Part shown: positions 1 through 10,199 of the stretch, piece after piece
Position numbering within the stretch: the first letter of the stretch is position 1
Layout of the letters: each line of letters starts with the position of its first letter
Origin: Bugula neritina
Lineage: Eukaryota; Bryozoa; Gymnolaemata; Cheilostomatida; Bugulidae
Direction: 5' to 3'
Assembly (NCBI GenBank): GCA_964035545.1
Contig: OZ037772.1
Coordinates: forward strand, 4,077,538-4,141,537
Length of the DNA: 64,000 nucleotides
The notes under the pieces: generated by a model
What the model saw: the letters and a program-made list of their open reading frames with translations, nothing else
Databases searched by the model: none
Told to the model about the DNA's origin: nothing
Translations under genes and position numbers: made by a program

Positions 1-3000
1 TTTCTCTCTCGTATACAATGGCACATATTCAGATATATCTTTATTGTATACTGTGGTGTTACTAACTGGTCAATATTAATACAGTCTCTGCCCCCACTAC
101 TATAAACCACATGTAAAACTAGTAACATTTCTGTCAATATCTATTAATCACAGTCTGAGAACAGCATGTATATAAATGATAACTTTTTACCAGTAAATAT
201 TTCTACTGTAAGAACAGCTCACAGGAAATCCAGGTTGTCGACTACTGACTCATAATTATCACTAGTTGACTACTAGTAACCATGGTAACAACTAACATCC
301 TATTACTATCAAATGTTACTTGCTATCACCTGAATAAGTATCAGAATAGAGGTATAATGTATGAATAGTGTTGGCAGACAGCAGCCTACCAGTATGTCAC
401 TCTTAGTAACTGAGTCAATATACTGAGAAGTTACAGGGAGATGATACAATCCTTATATTTACTCTGCTGTACTAGACAAGGAACAAGAAAACTTGTGTTC
501 TAATGTGCACCAAAATCTCTACTTAGCTACAAACATAGCTGATACTCTCCCCTGTTTATATAAAATAAAGTTGTAATCTAAAGAATACAAACACACTTTT
601 CCTTAGTGGATGTCAGGACTGGACTACTCAAAGCTCTCACCAGTTTTAACTTCTCAGGAGCATTGAGGAACACGGTCTACAAAATACACCCACACATATC
701 TAGAACTACCCTCTATATTCACTAAACAGAGTTCCTCAGTCTATTCAGCATGATAGGACAAACCCAGCAGGAAATAAACTCAAGGCTAAAACAGTTATCT
801 GACTGCGAATCACACATTTTATGTTTCCACATTGAAGAACACATTTAACCAGCACACACTAGGCTAACTACAATCAGCTAGTCTCATGGTTCTCTCTCAT
901 ACTACGGAGAGCTAAGTCTATCTAACTGGTGGCCAGCTATAAAGTTCTGAGTATTTATATAGTGTGCCCATGAATTGTTAACAGGGGGGGACTCAACTTC
1001 TTTAACCCCTTCGTCTCGAACTCTCTGTATAATACTTATATTATGGGGCGCAGTAGCTATGTATTTTTGTAAATTGAAAAAAGTATTTAAATATACTCCA
1101 GTTGCAGTTTTATAATAGATTTGGAGACAACTAGCTAATGTTTAAATGAAAACATTTAATGGCCTACACCAAGCTTGAAAATAATTAGATATAAGCCCAC
1201 CCCTTGTGCTAGTCACATATTCATATTCATAGCTGAGCTGAGATGAGCTGAAGCACACATCACAGTGGCTGATCATCACCACACACATTCTCACACTGTT
1301 CTCATAAACTGCAGAGTCAAGAATGGTACTTGAACTCGTACTGAAAGTGTTGCTCATAACTGTTCATATTGACACTAACATTATGAAGTTAGTAGTGATA
1401 TTTCATTTTCAATAGTAGGGCTTTTAGATGGTATTGATTCATCCACAATGAGAAATACTTGCAAATGTTGATAAATTATTTTATGATTGAATTGGTGAGT
1501 TATAATGTGTATCATTCAAATGAGAATACTGAACATGATCTGGTCACCTTGATTACCTCATATTGATTTATCATAATTGTCAGTATAATTGTGCCATAGA
1601 GAATTCTATTAAGTTTGAAAATTGACATTCAGTTTCACATTGCTCATTCAGCGATCCATGCTTAGTGTCACATTGGCCTTCAGGCTTAAAGCAACGAAAT
1701 CTAACAGTAACACTATCTATAAGTATATTTATATTATTATTAAGTATTAGCATTATGACATAAAATTAAACTTAAAGCCTGTCAGTTATAGTGTCTATGA
1801 AATTAAATTCCAAAAAAAAAAAAAACAAAAATAACACTTTTTATTCACGCTTCAACTTTCAAAACGAAGACTAAGTTCAACCCAACGAGGTAAAAGATGA
1901 CCATTTAATCAGTTGATCACAATGCCTAGTATGTTATCACATTCACGCAAGCTTTCACTGTGAATCACAATGATTATGAGTATGATTTAATGAGTATGGC
2001 AATCCCAACGACAATAAGTATAACTGTGAGTGACTGACTGAGTGTGACTGATAAGAGCCAGGCCAATGCCAGGGGCAATCGCAATCACAATCGGTATGAC
2101 TGAATCACTATCAGTATAAGTATTACAATCACAAAGTCAAATGACAATGCCATTATAGCACTATCAATATCATATTGAATTGAATTTTCATTTTGATTGC
2201 GATTATCAAATAGCACCCTCTTAGTTCTTACTATTACTTACAACTTGCTTATGCAAGAGAATTAAATCTTTAAAGCGTAGCATCCTTTTCAAGCAAAATA
2301 AGGATAATAAGTTTCGTCAAATTGAGTTAAAAACTACAACTTATAAGTCACAAGTATAAAGCAACTCATCACTAATCCTAGTGGGTACGGCAAGCATTAT
2401 TTATTTTACAATGCGACAAGATTATCTAGACGGTGCGCTTACGCCTCTCATTGTACTTAAGCAATATCCAATTGAATGGTTTTTATGACTTTAAAATCCG
2501 TTTTTGAGAAGCAAGGCTAGATAGAAATTAATGATCGATATTGACTCGCTAAGAGTACTCATGTAAACCCGCAAACTACAACTTTTAACTTGATCGCAAA
2601 GCTGGAAGTACCATAAGCGTCGCCGTATTGATTTCAGGCGAATTTTAGCTTATTTCTTTCAAACTGCTGAGAAGTAATAATTATTTGCTTCCATTTTATG
2701 TCTGTATCAGACATCAGGGCTATCGCGATACAATTATAAATGTTCTTAATTCTATCAATATTATGAAATAATTAATGTAGGAAATTCAATTTTGACTATA
2801 TAGAATAATCTCAATCTGAATAAGTAGTATTTATTTATTGTAACACTTGCAGTTGCACTTCGTCTTACTCTTACTCTTAGTCAGATAACATAGTACATAC
2901 TGATACTCATACTCAATCCCATACTCAATCTCATACTGAGTCCGATAGTCATAGTCATAGTGACAGTCTTTGCCATTTATTGCTAGATAATTTAAGCTAG

Positions 3001-3053
3001 TACTAGTACTACTACTAGTAGTACTACTACTAGTACTAATAATCACAGTAGTA
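1..3053. other. AT-rich flank without a recognisable gene
   Basis: I see no credible exon or RNA gene here. Open frames are short and have low-complexity composition. From about 1960 to 2160 and 2880 to 2960 there are degenerate runs built from GAGTATGA/TCATACTCA-like words. At about 2995-3040 lies a palindromic tract of ACTAGTACT words that grades into the trinucleotide repeat holding the downstream retrotransposon. Confidence 0.6.
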
Positions 3054-3057
3054 ATAG

Positions 3058-3363
3058 TGTGGTGGCTCGTGGAGCTACCAGCAACACAATACGCAAGGTT
3101 GCGTATTGACCCGGAACAATGTATTAGCCAATTAGCTAGGCTGTTTTATGAGTAATAGTAGCAGCTTCGCGCTACTAGCTCAGTTGAGGATAGTGCTGTA
3201 AATTAAATAGACGTGCGTATCATTACTGTTGTACATTAGATTTTACTATGTATTCTTGTATTAAAATATAACGATATCTACTCGACTCAACACGGTGCAG
3301 TTTCTCTAGTGATAAATAGACTCTCTTGGTGGCACATCAACCCTAAATCTGAAGACTATAACA
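3058..3363 (+). repeat. 5' LTR of the gypsy element
   Basis: 306 bp, TG...CA, matched by 10200-10504. The first 120 bases hold three stem-loops: 3061-3079 (8-bp stem with one G-T pair), 3088-3107 (9-bp stem, 2-nt loop) and 3156-3177 (7-bp stem). A solo LTR of the same family at 36526-36830 keeps all three. An A/T-rich stretch near 3260-3273 may act as the core promoter or poly(A) region; this is inferred. Confidence 0.95.
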
Positions 3364-3364
3364 G

Positions 3365-3382
3365 TGGTGGCAGCGGTGGGAT
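3365..3382 (+). other. Primer binding site, tRNA-Leu type
   Basis: The 18 bases TGGTGGCAGCGGTGGGAT start one base after the 5' LTR. They are the exact complement of the 3' end (with CCA) of animal tRNA-Leu of the AAG type as I remember it (…CCCACCGCTGCCA plus CCA). This predicts priming of minus-strand DNA synthesis by tRNA-Leu. Confidence 0.85.
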
Positions 3383-3396
3383 AGTGTACATCAAAG

Positions 3397-4263
3397 ATGG
3401 AGACTGAAAATGCTAGAATGCAACCACCCCCAGTAGAAGGTGAGCGTAGAAATGCTGTTAATCCTGTGAATCGTGAGGGAGAAGAAGCTTATAGACATTG
3501 CTTGAAAGCTCCCACCTTTACTGGGTCGGAAGATGTCGAACAATTTATACAAGAATTTAGAGAGGTAATGGAGGTTGCTCAATGGCCGCATAGAGTGGCC
3601 CTTATCCAATTGCGAAGAGCGGTGACGGAACAAGCCAAGCCGTACGGAGTGGGAACGGACGTAAACGGGATACTGGCTGCGCTGCGGGCCCGTTTTGGCA
3701 TCTCCACAATAGACGCTAGGACCAAGCTAGAGAGATTGTGCCGCGCCCCGCGGACCTCGCTGCAAGAACATGCCGCGACGGTGAAGAAGCTGGCGCAGAT
3801 TGCATATAGCGATCTGCCAGCACAACACCAAGAACGTTACACCTATGACGCCTTTGTCCAGTCACTAAACGACCTGGGCCTACACCATCAACTATGAGCT
3901 AAAGAGATAACCAGAATAGAGGATGCCCTGAAGGCTGGAGAAGCTTACCTGTTGGCTACCCAAATGCATAGAGCACAACGGAACCCACCAGTAGTTGGAG
4001 TCAGCGCTGCCAGGGCTACGACAGGTTCCGAAGCCCTCCCGCTAGAAGCCGAAGTGGACCGTATGGTAGAGATGCTGGGACAACTGGTCACCATTCTGGC
4101 CGGTGCTGGCCCCGGTCAGGCCCTGCGGGTGCCCCCAAGGCCTGTGGGGCAGGGCTGGAGTAGCGCTGATCAGGACCAGGGACAGAAAGGACGACCCCAA
4201 TACCAGGGGGCGTTAAACTGTCACAGCCCGCGGACACTCTCCCTCCCCGCGGGCCGCAACTGA
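3397..4263 (+). pseudogene. gag: gag of the gypsy element, interrupted
   Basis: The ATG at 3397 lies 15 bases after the primer site. The first 166 codons are a gypsy-type capsid-like segment (e.g. PTFTGSEDVEQFIQEF early; LQEHAATVKKLAQIAYSDLP near residue 125). An in-frame TGA at 3895-3897 interrupts it, after which the same frame stays open to 4263 with clear gag character (ITRIEDALKAGEAYLLATQ). At 4219-4240 the second half of a CCHC zinc knuckle is recognisable (C-HSP-, then GH in the next frame), but the first Cys is replaced and a single-base shift breaks the motif. From there to 4565 the sequence is GC-rich, with Pro/Arg-rich reading in frames ending just before pol. The TGA could be a readthrough site, but its position inside the capsid region makes a mutation more likely. 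Confidence 0.8.
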
Positions 4264-4507
4264 AGGAGTATGGTGGGACACGCCGTCGTCTGTCCGTACG
4301 GACACGACGGAACACTCCACCCGAGTGGCAGGTACCACGCAGGACTAGTAGGCCCGTACAACGGCCGAGTACCTTCTCCCTGCCACTCGCTAACCGGTTC
4401 CACCGGTTACCTCGGGAAGAGGGGCCCGCCACTGAAATGGAGCCAGAAGGCCCAGTGGAGAGCCCCAAACCCCGCCGGCACCAACCTCGCCGCCGGAAGC
4501 CCCGTAA

Positions 4508-4568
4508 ACCACGGGTGAAACCCCTGCCGTCCTGTCAATCCAGGACAGCACATGCGGGGGGGGGGTGA
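4508..4568 (+). other. Gag-pol overlap with a ten-G run, candidate -1 frameshift site
   Basis: The pol frame is open from 4508. A second frame (codon positions divisible by three), the likely continuation of the gag tail, runs through the overlap and stops with TGA at 4566-4568 directly after ten consecutive G residues (4556-4565). Moving from that frame to pol is a -1 shift, and a G heptamer just before a stop fits the X XXY YYZ slippage rule. No downstream pseudoknot was worked out. Because gag is damaged upstream, the original gag frame is inferred. Confidence 0.4.
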
Positions 4569-7500
4569 AAGTACAACCACATGGAGAGAGCTATTTCCTA
4601 CCCGGAAAGGTGGCCGGCAACGCCGTCACTTTCCTGCTCGACTCCGGTTGTACTACCAACCTTCTCAGTCGTAGAGTCTTTGAGGCACTGCCCCGCCGGG
4701 ACAGGGATAGAGTACGACCGTATACTGGGGAACATGGCACCCTGGCAGACGGGTCATGTATTCCCTTTTATGGTATTATCGAGCTCCCTGGGAGTGTCAG
4801 AGACCAGGCTGTACAGGAGACCTTTCTCATAGGCCAACTGGAGGAAGATGCTATCCTCGGAATGCCCTTCTTGAAGCAACACCAGTACCGAATAGACTTT
4901 AGCAAGTCGGTGGTGCTGATGGGCGGGCGAGAACTCGCCTGTGTGGATAAGTTTGGGCGTCCTCTGGTGGGCGGTGTTCAGGTAGTTCGAAACTGCACCG
5001 TGCCCGGACACTCCAGAGCTACTATCCACTGCCGAGTGAACAGCAACCGGATAGCCAGGCTCGGGGTCGTTGAAGGCGCGCACGAAAGGATCCAACTCGC
5101 CAGTAGTTTAAACCGACTAACTGAGCGAGGGGAGGTCTTAGTGCAGTGTGTCAACCCTTTTACCGAGCCCATTGAGCTCCCAGCTGGATCAATGCTGGGC
5201 CGGTTCCACTCCGTCCAGGAAGAGGACGTGGGCCCGTCGCTGGGTGACGCGACGGAGGCACCCCCTCGACACCCTATTCAGGGACGAGGGGCAGTCCCCG
5301 CACATCTCCGGGAGTTATATGAAACAGCCTGTGGCGGCTGCGCGAGTAACAGAGAACGCCAAGTTATGGCTAAGTTACTACGCGACTACGGTGATGTGTT
5401 CAGCAGCGGAGAGCATGACGTGGGACTGACTGGAATTGTCAGACACGAAATACCGCTGACTGCAGGGACAGCTCCTGTCCGGCAGCCCACACGCAGGCTG
5501 GGGCCGGAGAAAGAGAAGGAGGTTAGCCGACAAGTACAGGATCTTCTGGACCGGGGACTGATAGAGCCCGCCCATAGTGCGTGGAGCTCGCCAGTCGTAC
5601 TGGTCCGGAAGAAAGACGGCAGTTGGCGGTTCTGTGTGGACTACCGCAAACTCAATAGCGTAACCATACAGGACGCCTACCCTCTACCTCGTATTGACGA
5701 GTCATTGGACGCCCTAGCCGGCAGCAAGTACTTCAGTACGTTAGACTTGCTAAGCGGCTATTGGCAAGTTCCTCTGAGTCCCGACGCCCAAGAGAAAGCG
5801 GCGTTTATCACACGGGACGGTTTGTGGAAGTGGAAGGTGCTGCCCTTCGGGTTAACCTCCGCCCCAGCCACCTTCCAGAGGCTGATGGAACAAGTCCTTA
5901 GCGGACTCCATTGGAAGACACTGCTGGTCTACCTCGATGATGTCATCGTAATCTCTCCAGACTTCGAGACACATGTCAGTCGTCTGCAGGAGGTTTTCGA
6001 GAGACTCCGAGGTGCCGGTCTTAAGCTCAAACCTTCCAAGTGCGCTCTATTGCAGCCGGAGGTCAAGTACCTGGGGCACGTTGTCGGTCGAAACGGCGTG
6101 GCAACGGATCCCGAAAAGGTACGGGCGGTAGAAGACTGGGTCACCCCCCAAGACTTGACCGGACTCCGGGCTTTCTTGGGGCTGGTAGGGTATTACAGGC
6201 AATACATACCGGACTTTGCGGGCATAGCCCAGCCGTTAAACCGGCTCACCGCAAAGGGAGTGACGTGGCAGTGGACCCCAGTCGAACAAGAAGCGTTCGA
6301 CCGCCTCAAGGGCTGCCTACTAACGGCGCCCATCTTGGCCTACCCAGACCCCACTCTGGAGTACATCCTCAACACGGACGCCAGTGACCAAAATGTTGGC
6401 GCTGTGCTGTCACAAGTGCAGGAAGGCCGAGAGGTAGTAGTAGCCTACTACAGCAAGTCTCTCTCACCCGCTGAACGAAATTACTGCACTACCCGCAAGG
6501 AGCTGCTGGCAGTAATCAAGTCAGTGAAGCACTTCAGACCATACCTACACGGCAGGAAGTTCCGGCTGCGTACGGATCATGCCTCGCTGATCTGGTTGTG
6601 CAAGAGAGCAGAGCCCTCTAGTCCGGTCGCCCGGTGGCTCGAAATCCTAGCTGAATTCTCATACCGGATCGAACATCGACCGGGCAAGAGACACAGCAAT
6701 GCGGATGGGTTGAGTCGCCGACCTGACGGGGGTTGCAAACAGTGTCTCAACATCGAGAGGAGGGATGGAGGTCCCCCGCGATGCGAGTTGGAGACGCTGG
6801 CTCACCACGGAGCACCGTTTGACTGGGACCAGGGTCAACTCAGGCAAGGAGTTGATGAGTCCCCGGAGGATGTGAAAAACCTCCGCGCCAACCCTGTACT
6901 GGCCGGTAATGTTCGCGAGCTGAGGAAGCTCCAAGAAGAGCTGCCTGGAGTCGTGGCAGACATATACCGGGCCAAAAGGGAAGGGCGACGACCCAGCGAG
7001 GAACGCATACGACAGGGATGCGCCGAGTTCCGGCTATACTGTCAGCGTTGGGACTCGCTGCGGATCGGGCAGGATGGGTTACTAACCATCTCCCTAGCTG
7101 CCAGCGGCAGACACCCGGAAAGGAAAAGGGTAGTCTGCCCCACGGCCATCCGCCGTGAGTTGATTTGGGATACTCACAAACAGGCCCACGCAGGGGTCAA
7201 GAGAGTGATATCCAAATTACGACTCCGGTGGTATTGGCCACAGATGGAGCGTGACGTCCGACTCAGAGTCAAACAGTGTGAGATCTGCCAGGCCAGTAAG
7301 CATAGCCGCCCCCCTGGTGAAGCAGGACGGCGGAGGCTGTATGCTGGTAGGCCCTGGCAAGTAGTCGCTGTAGACCTGGTCGGACCCATGCCCCTGACCC
7401 CCAGAGGCAATAATTGGATCCTAGTACTAACCGACCACTTTACTAGGTGGGCGGATGCTCTGGCTATCCCAGATGCATCAGCCCCAACAGTGGCCAGGGC

Positions 7501-8842
7501 ACTAGACCAACATGTATTCTGTTATTTTGGGCTCCCCGAACAGATACACTCTGATCAAGGCGCTCAATTCCAGTCTCAACTGATGAGCGACCTTTGCCAC
7601 CTCTGGGGGGTAAATCAGAGCAGGACCACCCCCTACCACCCTCAAGGTAACGGGGTGGTGGAGCGCAACAACCGGATGCTAGGTGATGCACTCCGGAGTC
7701 TCCTCCTTGGACGAGGTCAAGAGGAATGGGATACGGTGTTGCCGCAAGTCATGCGTGCATACCGTAGCACCCCACACACCAGTACTGGCGAGACCCCAAA
7801 CCTCTTGATGCTCGGGAGAGAGACTCGTGTCCCTGACCATCTCACCTATCACGTTCCAGAGCAAGACAACTCGGTTCACGAGTATGCCAGTGAACTAGTG
7901 GAGCGGATGAAGGCCGCACACGATATACTGCGCGAACAGCAGTGGAAGGTGCGGCACGAAGATTCCGATGAACCACCTCTCTACCAAACAGGAGATAAGG
8001 TATGGATGGTCAATTACCGTAGGCGTCGCGGACAGGCTGAAAAAATGAAGCCTAAGTTCGTAGGACCCTACGTGATCGTCGAGGCTATGCCCAATCATAC
8101 GTACAAGATTGAGCGCTCAGGACAGGTGTCTATCCAGAATGAGTCTCGCTTGAAACCGTATTGGGCTAGCCCCGACGGAGTGGGAGAAGCCCCCCCCCCG
8201 TTGTTAAAGCCCAGGAGGCAGACAACAACGCGCGGGCGACGGCGGCATGGACCTGAATACGAAGGGGTCATACCGCGGGAAGAAAACTTGGTGAGAGAGG
8301 AGCGGCAGCTTTTGTCAACAGAAGCGTGTCCGCCACCGCCAAGTCTAATTCCATCACTTCCAGAAACCGAGCCGGTTCCGGAAGTGCAAACCCCCACGGA
8401 GGGAGGGGCTCCATCCGGAGAACAAGAAGAGGTGACCGCTAACGGTGAAGTAGAGACGCCATTAGAGGCCCCTACTAACGAACCGGCAAGCGTGTCACCC
8501 CCCCTAGAAAGGGGACAGCGTACGAGGAAACCCCCACCATATTTAAAAGACTTCGTATGTGACTGCATTAGAAGCGGCGCACATGAAAGTCTAGGGGAAA
8601 ACCGTACGATAAAATGTTGGAGTTGTGAACCCCACGCAAATATCAACTTTTGCGAGGGCGGAATAGTGGGAGGAATTAATGCGCGTAAAGCAAATAGTTC
8701 CGACCTCGTGCCTCAGAAACGATGCTCAGCCTTTTCTTATGCTGACATCGCCAAAGGCAGACGTATCTCACAACCAGCTCCAATCTTACCAAGAACGTTG
8801 AGTATGGACATTAATACCGAGTTCCCAGGTAAGCCAGTATAA
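4508..8842 (+). CDS. pol: pol polyprotein: protease, reverse transcriptase, RNase H, integrase
   Basis: The frame is uninterrupted from 4508 to TAA at 8840-8842. There is no plausible own AUG at the start (the first candidate, 4565, is GTG), so expression by frameshifting from gag is expected. Numbering from 4565: aspartic protease with LLDSG (D26) and ILGMPFL near 97-103; RT at about 320-515 with YLDD at 456-459; RNase H with D605, E646 and D671; H2C2 zinc module with H871, H875, C905 and C908; integrase core D937, D997 and E1033, a DD35E triad; and a GPY module with GPY at 1167-1169. All catalytic residues are present. After the usual Pro-rich tail (RTRKPPPYLKDFV, about 1325) the frame continues about 90 residues with a Cys-containing segment of unknown role. 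A CAG|GTAAGC splice-donor-like sequence lies at 8826-8834. Confidence 0.95.
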   Translation, partial: TTGETPAVLSIQDSTCGGGVKVQPHGESYFLPGKVAGNAVTFLLDSGCTTNLLSRRVFEALPRRDRDRVRPYTGEHGTLADGSCIPFYGIIELPGSVRDQAVQETFLIGQLEEDAILGMPFLKQHQYRIDFSKSVVLMGGRELACVDKFGRPLVGGVQVVRNCTVPGHSRATIHCRVNSNRIARLGVVEGAHERIQLASSLNRLTERGEVLVQCVNPFTEPIELPAGSMLGRFHSVQEEDVGPSLGDATEAPPRHPIQGRGAVPAHLRELYETACGGCASNRERQVMAKLLRDYGDVFSSGEHDVGLTGIVRHEIPLTAGTAPVRQPTRRLGPEKEKEVSRQVQDLLDRGLIEPAHSAWSSPVVLVRKKDGSWRFCVDYRKLNSVTIQDAYPLPRIDESLDALAGSKYFSTLDLLSGYWQVPLSPDAQEKAAFITRDGLWKWKVLPFGLTSAPATFQRLMEQVLSGLHWKTLLVYLDDVIVISPDFETHVSRLQEVFERLRGAGLKLKPSKCALLQPEVKYLGHVVGRNGVATDPEKVRAVEDWVTPQDLTGLRAFLGLVGYYRQYIPDFAGIAQPLNRLTAKGVTWQWTPVEQEAFDRLKGCLLTAPILAYPDPTLEYILNTDASDQNVGAVLSQVQEGREVVVAYYSKSLSPAERNYCTTRKELLAVIKSVKHFRPYLHGRKFRLRTDHASLIWLCKRAEPSSPVARWLEILAEFSYRIEHRPGKRHSNADGLSRRPDGGCKQCLNIERRDGGPPRCELETLAHHGAPFDWDQGQLRQGVDESPEDVKNLRANPVLAGNVRELRKLQEELPGVVADIYRAKREGRRPSEERIRQGCAEFRLYCQRWDSLRIGQDGLLTISLAASGRHPERKRVVCPTAIRRELIWDTHKQAHAGVKRVISKLRLRWYWPQMERDVRLRVKQCEICQASKHSRPPGEAGRRRLYAGRPWQVVAVDLVGPMPLTPRGNNWILVLTDHFTRWADALAIPDASAPTVARALDQHVFCYFGLPEQIHSDQGAQFQSQLMSDLCHLWGVNQSRTTPYHPQGNGVVERNNRMLGDALRSLLLGRGQEEWDTVLPQVMRAYRSTPHTSTGETPNLLMLGRETRVPDHLTYHVPEQDNSVHEYASELVERMKAAHDILREQQWKVRHEDSDEPPLYQTGDKVWMVNYRRRRGQAEKMKPKFVGPYVIVEAMPNHTYKIERSGQVSIQNESRLKPYWASPDGVGEAPPPLLKPRRQTTTRGRRRHGPEYEGVIPREENLVREERQLLSTEACPPPPSLIPSLPETEPVPEVQTPTEGGAPSGEQEEVTANGEVETPLEAPTNEPASVSPPLERGQRTRKPPPYLKDFVCDCIRSGAHESLGENRTIKCWSCEPHANINFCEGGIVGGINARKANSSDLVPQKRCSAFSYADIAKGRRISQPAPILPRTLSMDINTEFPGKPV

Positions 8843-8859
8843 GTCTTGTATTCCTATTC

Positions 8860-9933
8860 ATGGAAACGGGCTCGATGCCAGTAAATTCTGAACTAATTCA
8901 GCAAATTGAATCAGAATTACGGGGAACCACGTTTCATGTGAATGACGATGAAGACACTGTAATGGCCGACGGTCTGTTAGACCTGGAGCTAGACACTGTT
9001 CTTGGTCAGTCCACACATGATTCATCGGTTCCTCGAGTGCATTCCAAAAGCTGTGACTCTCAGGCTAGCAACGGTCAACAGTCACTAGAATTATGTTGTA
9101 AAGATCCACCGCGATCTAACAATAATTCTACTTTTGTAGACACACTCGCGCCCGTCTCTCCGGGCATGCCTTCTCTAGAGATGGCGTGGGACCCAGAGCC
9201 GGCCCCAACAACTTCTACAACCAGGCAACTGCCACGCCAGTTGGAAGCAACCTCCAACTGGATTACCCCTGCCACAGAGAGAGAGATTAGGACTCATCAA
9301 GGAGGCGAGAGTAATCGCGAATGCAACCTCTGCCAGCAGCGATTTACAACCCACCGCAGACTGAAAGTACACTTGCCGCAACATTACATCACCACTTTCT
9401 GCCCTTGCGGAGAATATAGCTATAATCGTGATTACCTACTGCGTCACCAACGTACTATGCAGTGTTATCAAGGACACGTCTATGAAGTAGACGAATCATC
9501 CTATCCTGCATTTCTCAACGCCATCAAACCACTCATCACTGACCCAGCTCGGCTATCTCGCCTGGAGCAAGGCTTCCCTTCCCCGCGACCCATCATCTCT
9601 GGAGCCGCAGATAAACCTATACAGTCTACTAACTCTCCACCTCACAGTCCTCTACGCATACCGCATACTTTTCCTCGTGTCGTACTACAGAGGGTAGACA
9701 CGAATGCGTATACACTCCCTCCTCCCCTTCCATCCTCAGAGCGGAAAAGACACAGACAGCCGACTTCCTCTCGCTCGTCCCCCTGGGCCCGCAACCTACG
9801 TGAAGTAGAAGCTAGGGCACACGAATTGGAGCAAGAAGTGTACAGACTGGCCCCGCGGGTGCAGGCTGCATCCAGTGAACTCAAATATTTACAGGAGTCT
9901 ATTAAACGCATGAAGCGTGCGGCCCGCAGTTAA
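8860..9933 (+). CDS. Third ORF of the gypsy element: two zinc fingers plus C-terminal coiled coil
   Basis: This is a 357-codon ORF starting 18 bases after the pol stop and ending before the polypurine tract, on the same strand. Residues 1-150 are acidic to polar and low in complexity. C155-x2-C-x12-H171-x3-H175 is a canonical C2H2 finger; C181-x-C183-x12-H196-x5-C202 is a second, C2HC-like finger directly after it. A Pro/Ser-rich linker and a basic cluster (SERKRHRQ near 293-300) precede a probable coiled coil at about 311-352, rich in Leu/Val/Glu/Arg, with a basic end. I see no signal peptide or membrane segment, so it is not an envelope gene. Nucleic-acid binding and oligomerisation are inferred. 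Gypsy elements normally carry no such ORF, and I do not recognise a named family. It may be translated from a spliced or subgenomic RNA. Confidence 0.8.
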   Translation: METGSMPVNSELIQQIESELRGTTFHVNDDEDTVMADGLLDLELDTVLGQSTHDSSVPRVHSKSCDSQASNGQQSLELCCKDPPRSNNNSTFVDTLAPVSPGMPSLEMAWDPEPAPTTSTTRQLPRQLEATSNWITPATEREIRTHQGGESNRECNLCQQRFTTHRRLKVHLPQHYITTFCPCGEYSYNRDYLLRHQRTMQCYQGHVYEVDESSYPAFLNAIKPLITDPARLSRLEQGFPSPRPIISGAADKPIQSTNSPPHSPLRIPHTFPRVVLQRVDTNAYTLPPPLPSSERKRHRQPTSSRSSPWARNLREVEARAHELEQEVYRLAPRVQAASSELKYLQESIKRMKRAARS

Positions 9934-10188
9934 CTTGAGTCGATCTCCAACTCCATACTACTCTTCCCCTACCTCTCTGTGGCATTCCCTACCGTTATGG
10001 TGGCACGTACTCTACATGTAGATAGGACCTTCTCTTACTTATTACATATTGTGCACGTTTTATATATACCTGTAAATTTTATCAGTTGTTTTTTTGTATA
10101 TACTTTTATACTGTTCTCTTCCCCCCCCCCACAACGAAGTATACGTTTTATGTGGATTTTATTTTTATCAGAAAGAGGGCTTTCTGCT

Positions 10189-10199
10189 GGAGGGGGCAG
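10189..10199 (+). other. Polypurine tract of the gypsy element
   Basis: GGAGGGGGCAG lies immediately 5' of the TG that opens the 3' LTR, the expected place and composition for the plus-strand primer. Confidence 0.85.

Noticed and set aside
4088-4468. 126-codon minus-strand frame and other frames opposite gag and pol
   Set aside because: These are shadow frames in the GC-rich retrotransposon; none shows a domain and all lie opposite recognised gag or pol coding sequence.
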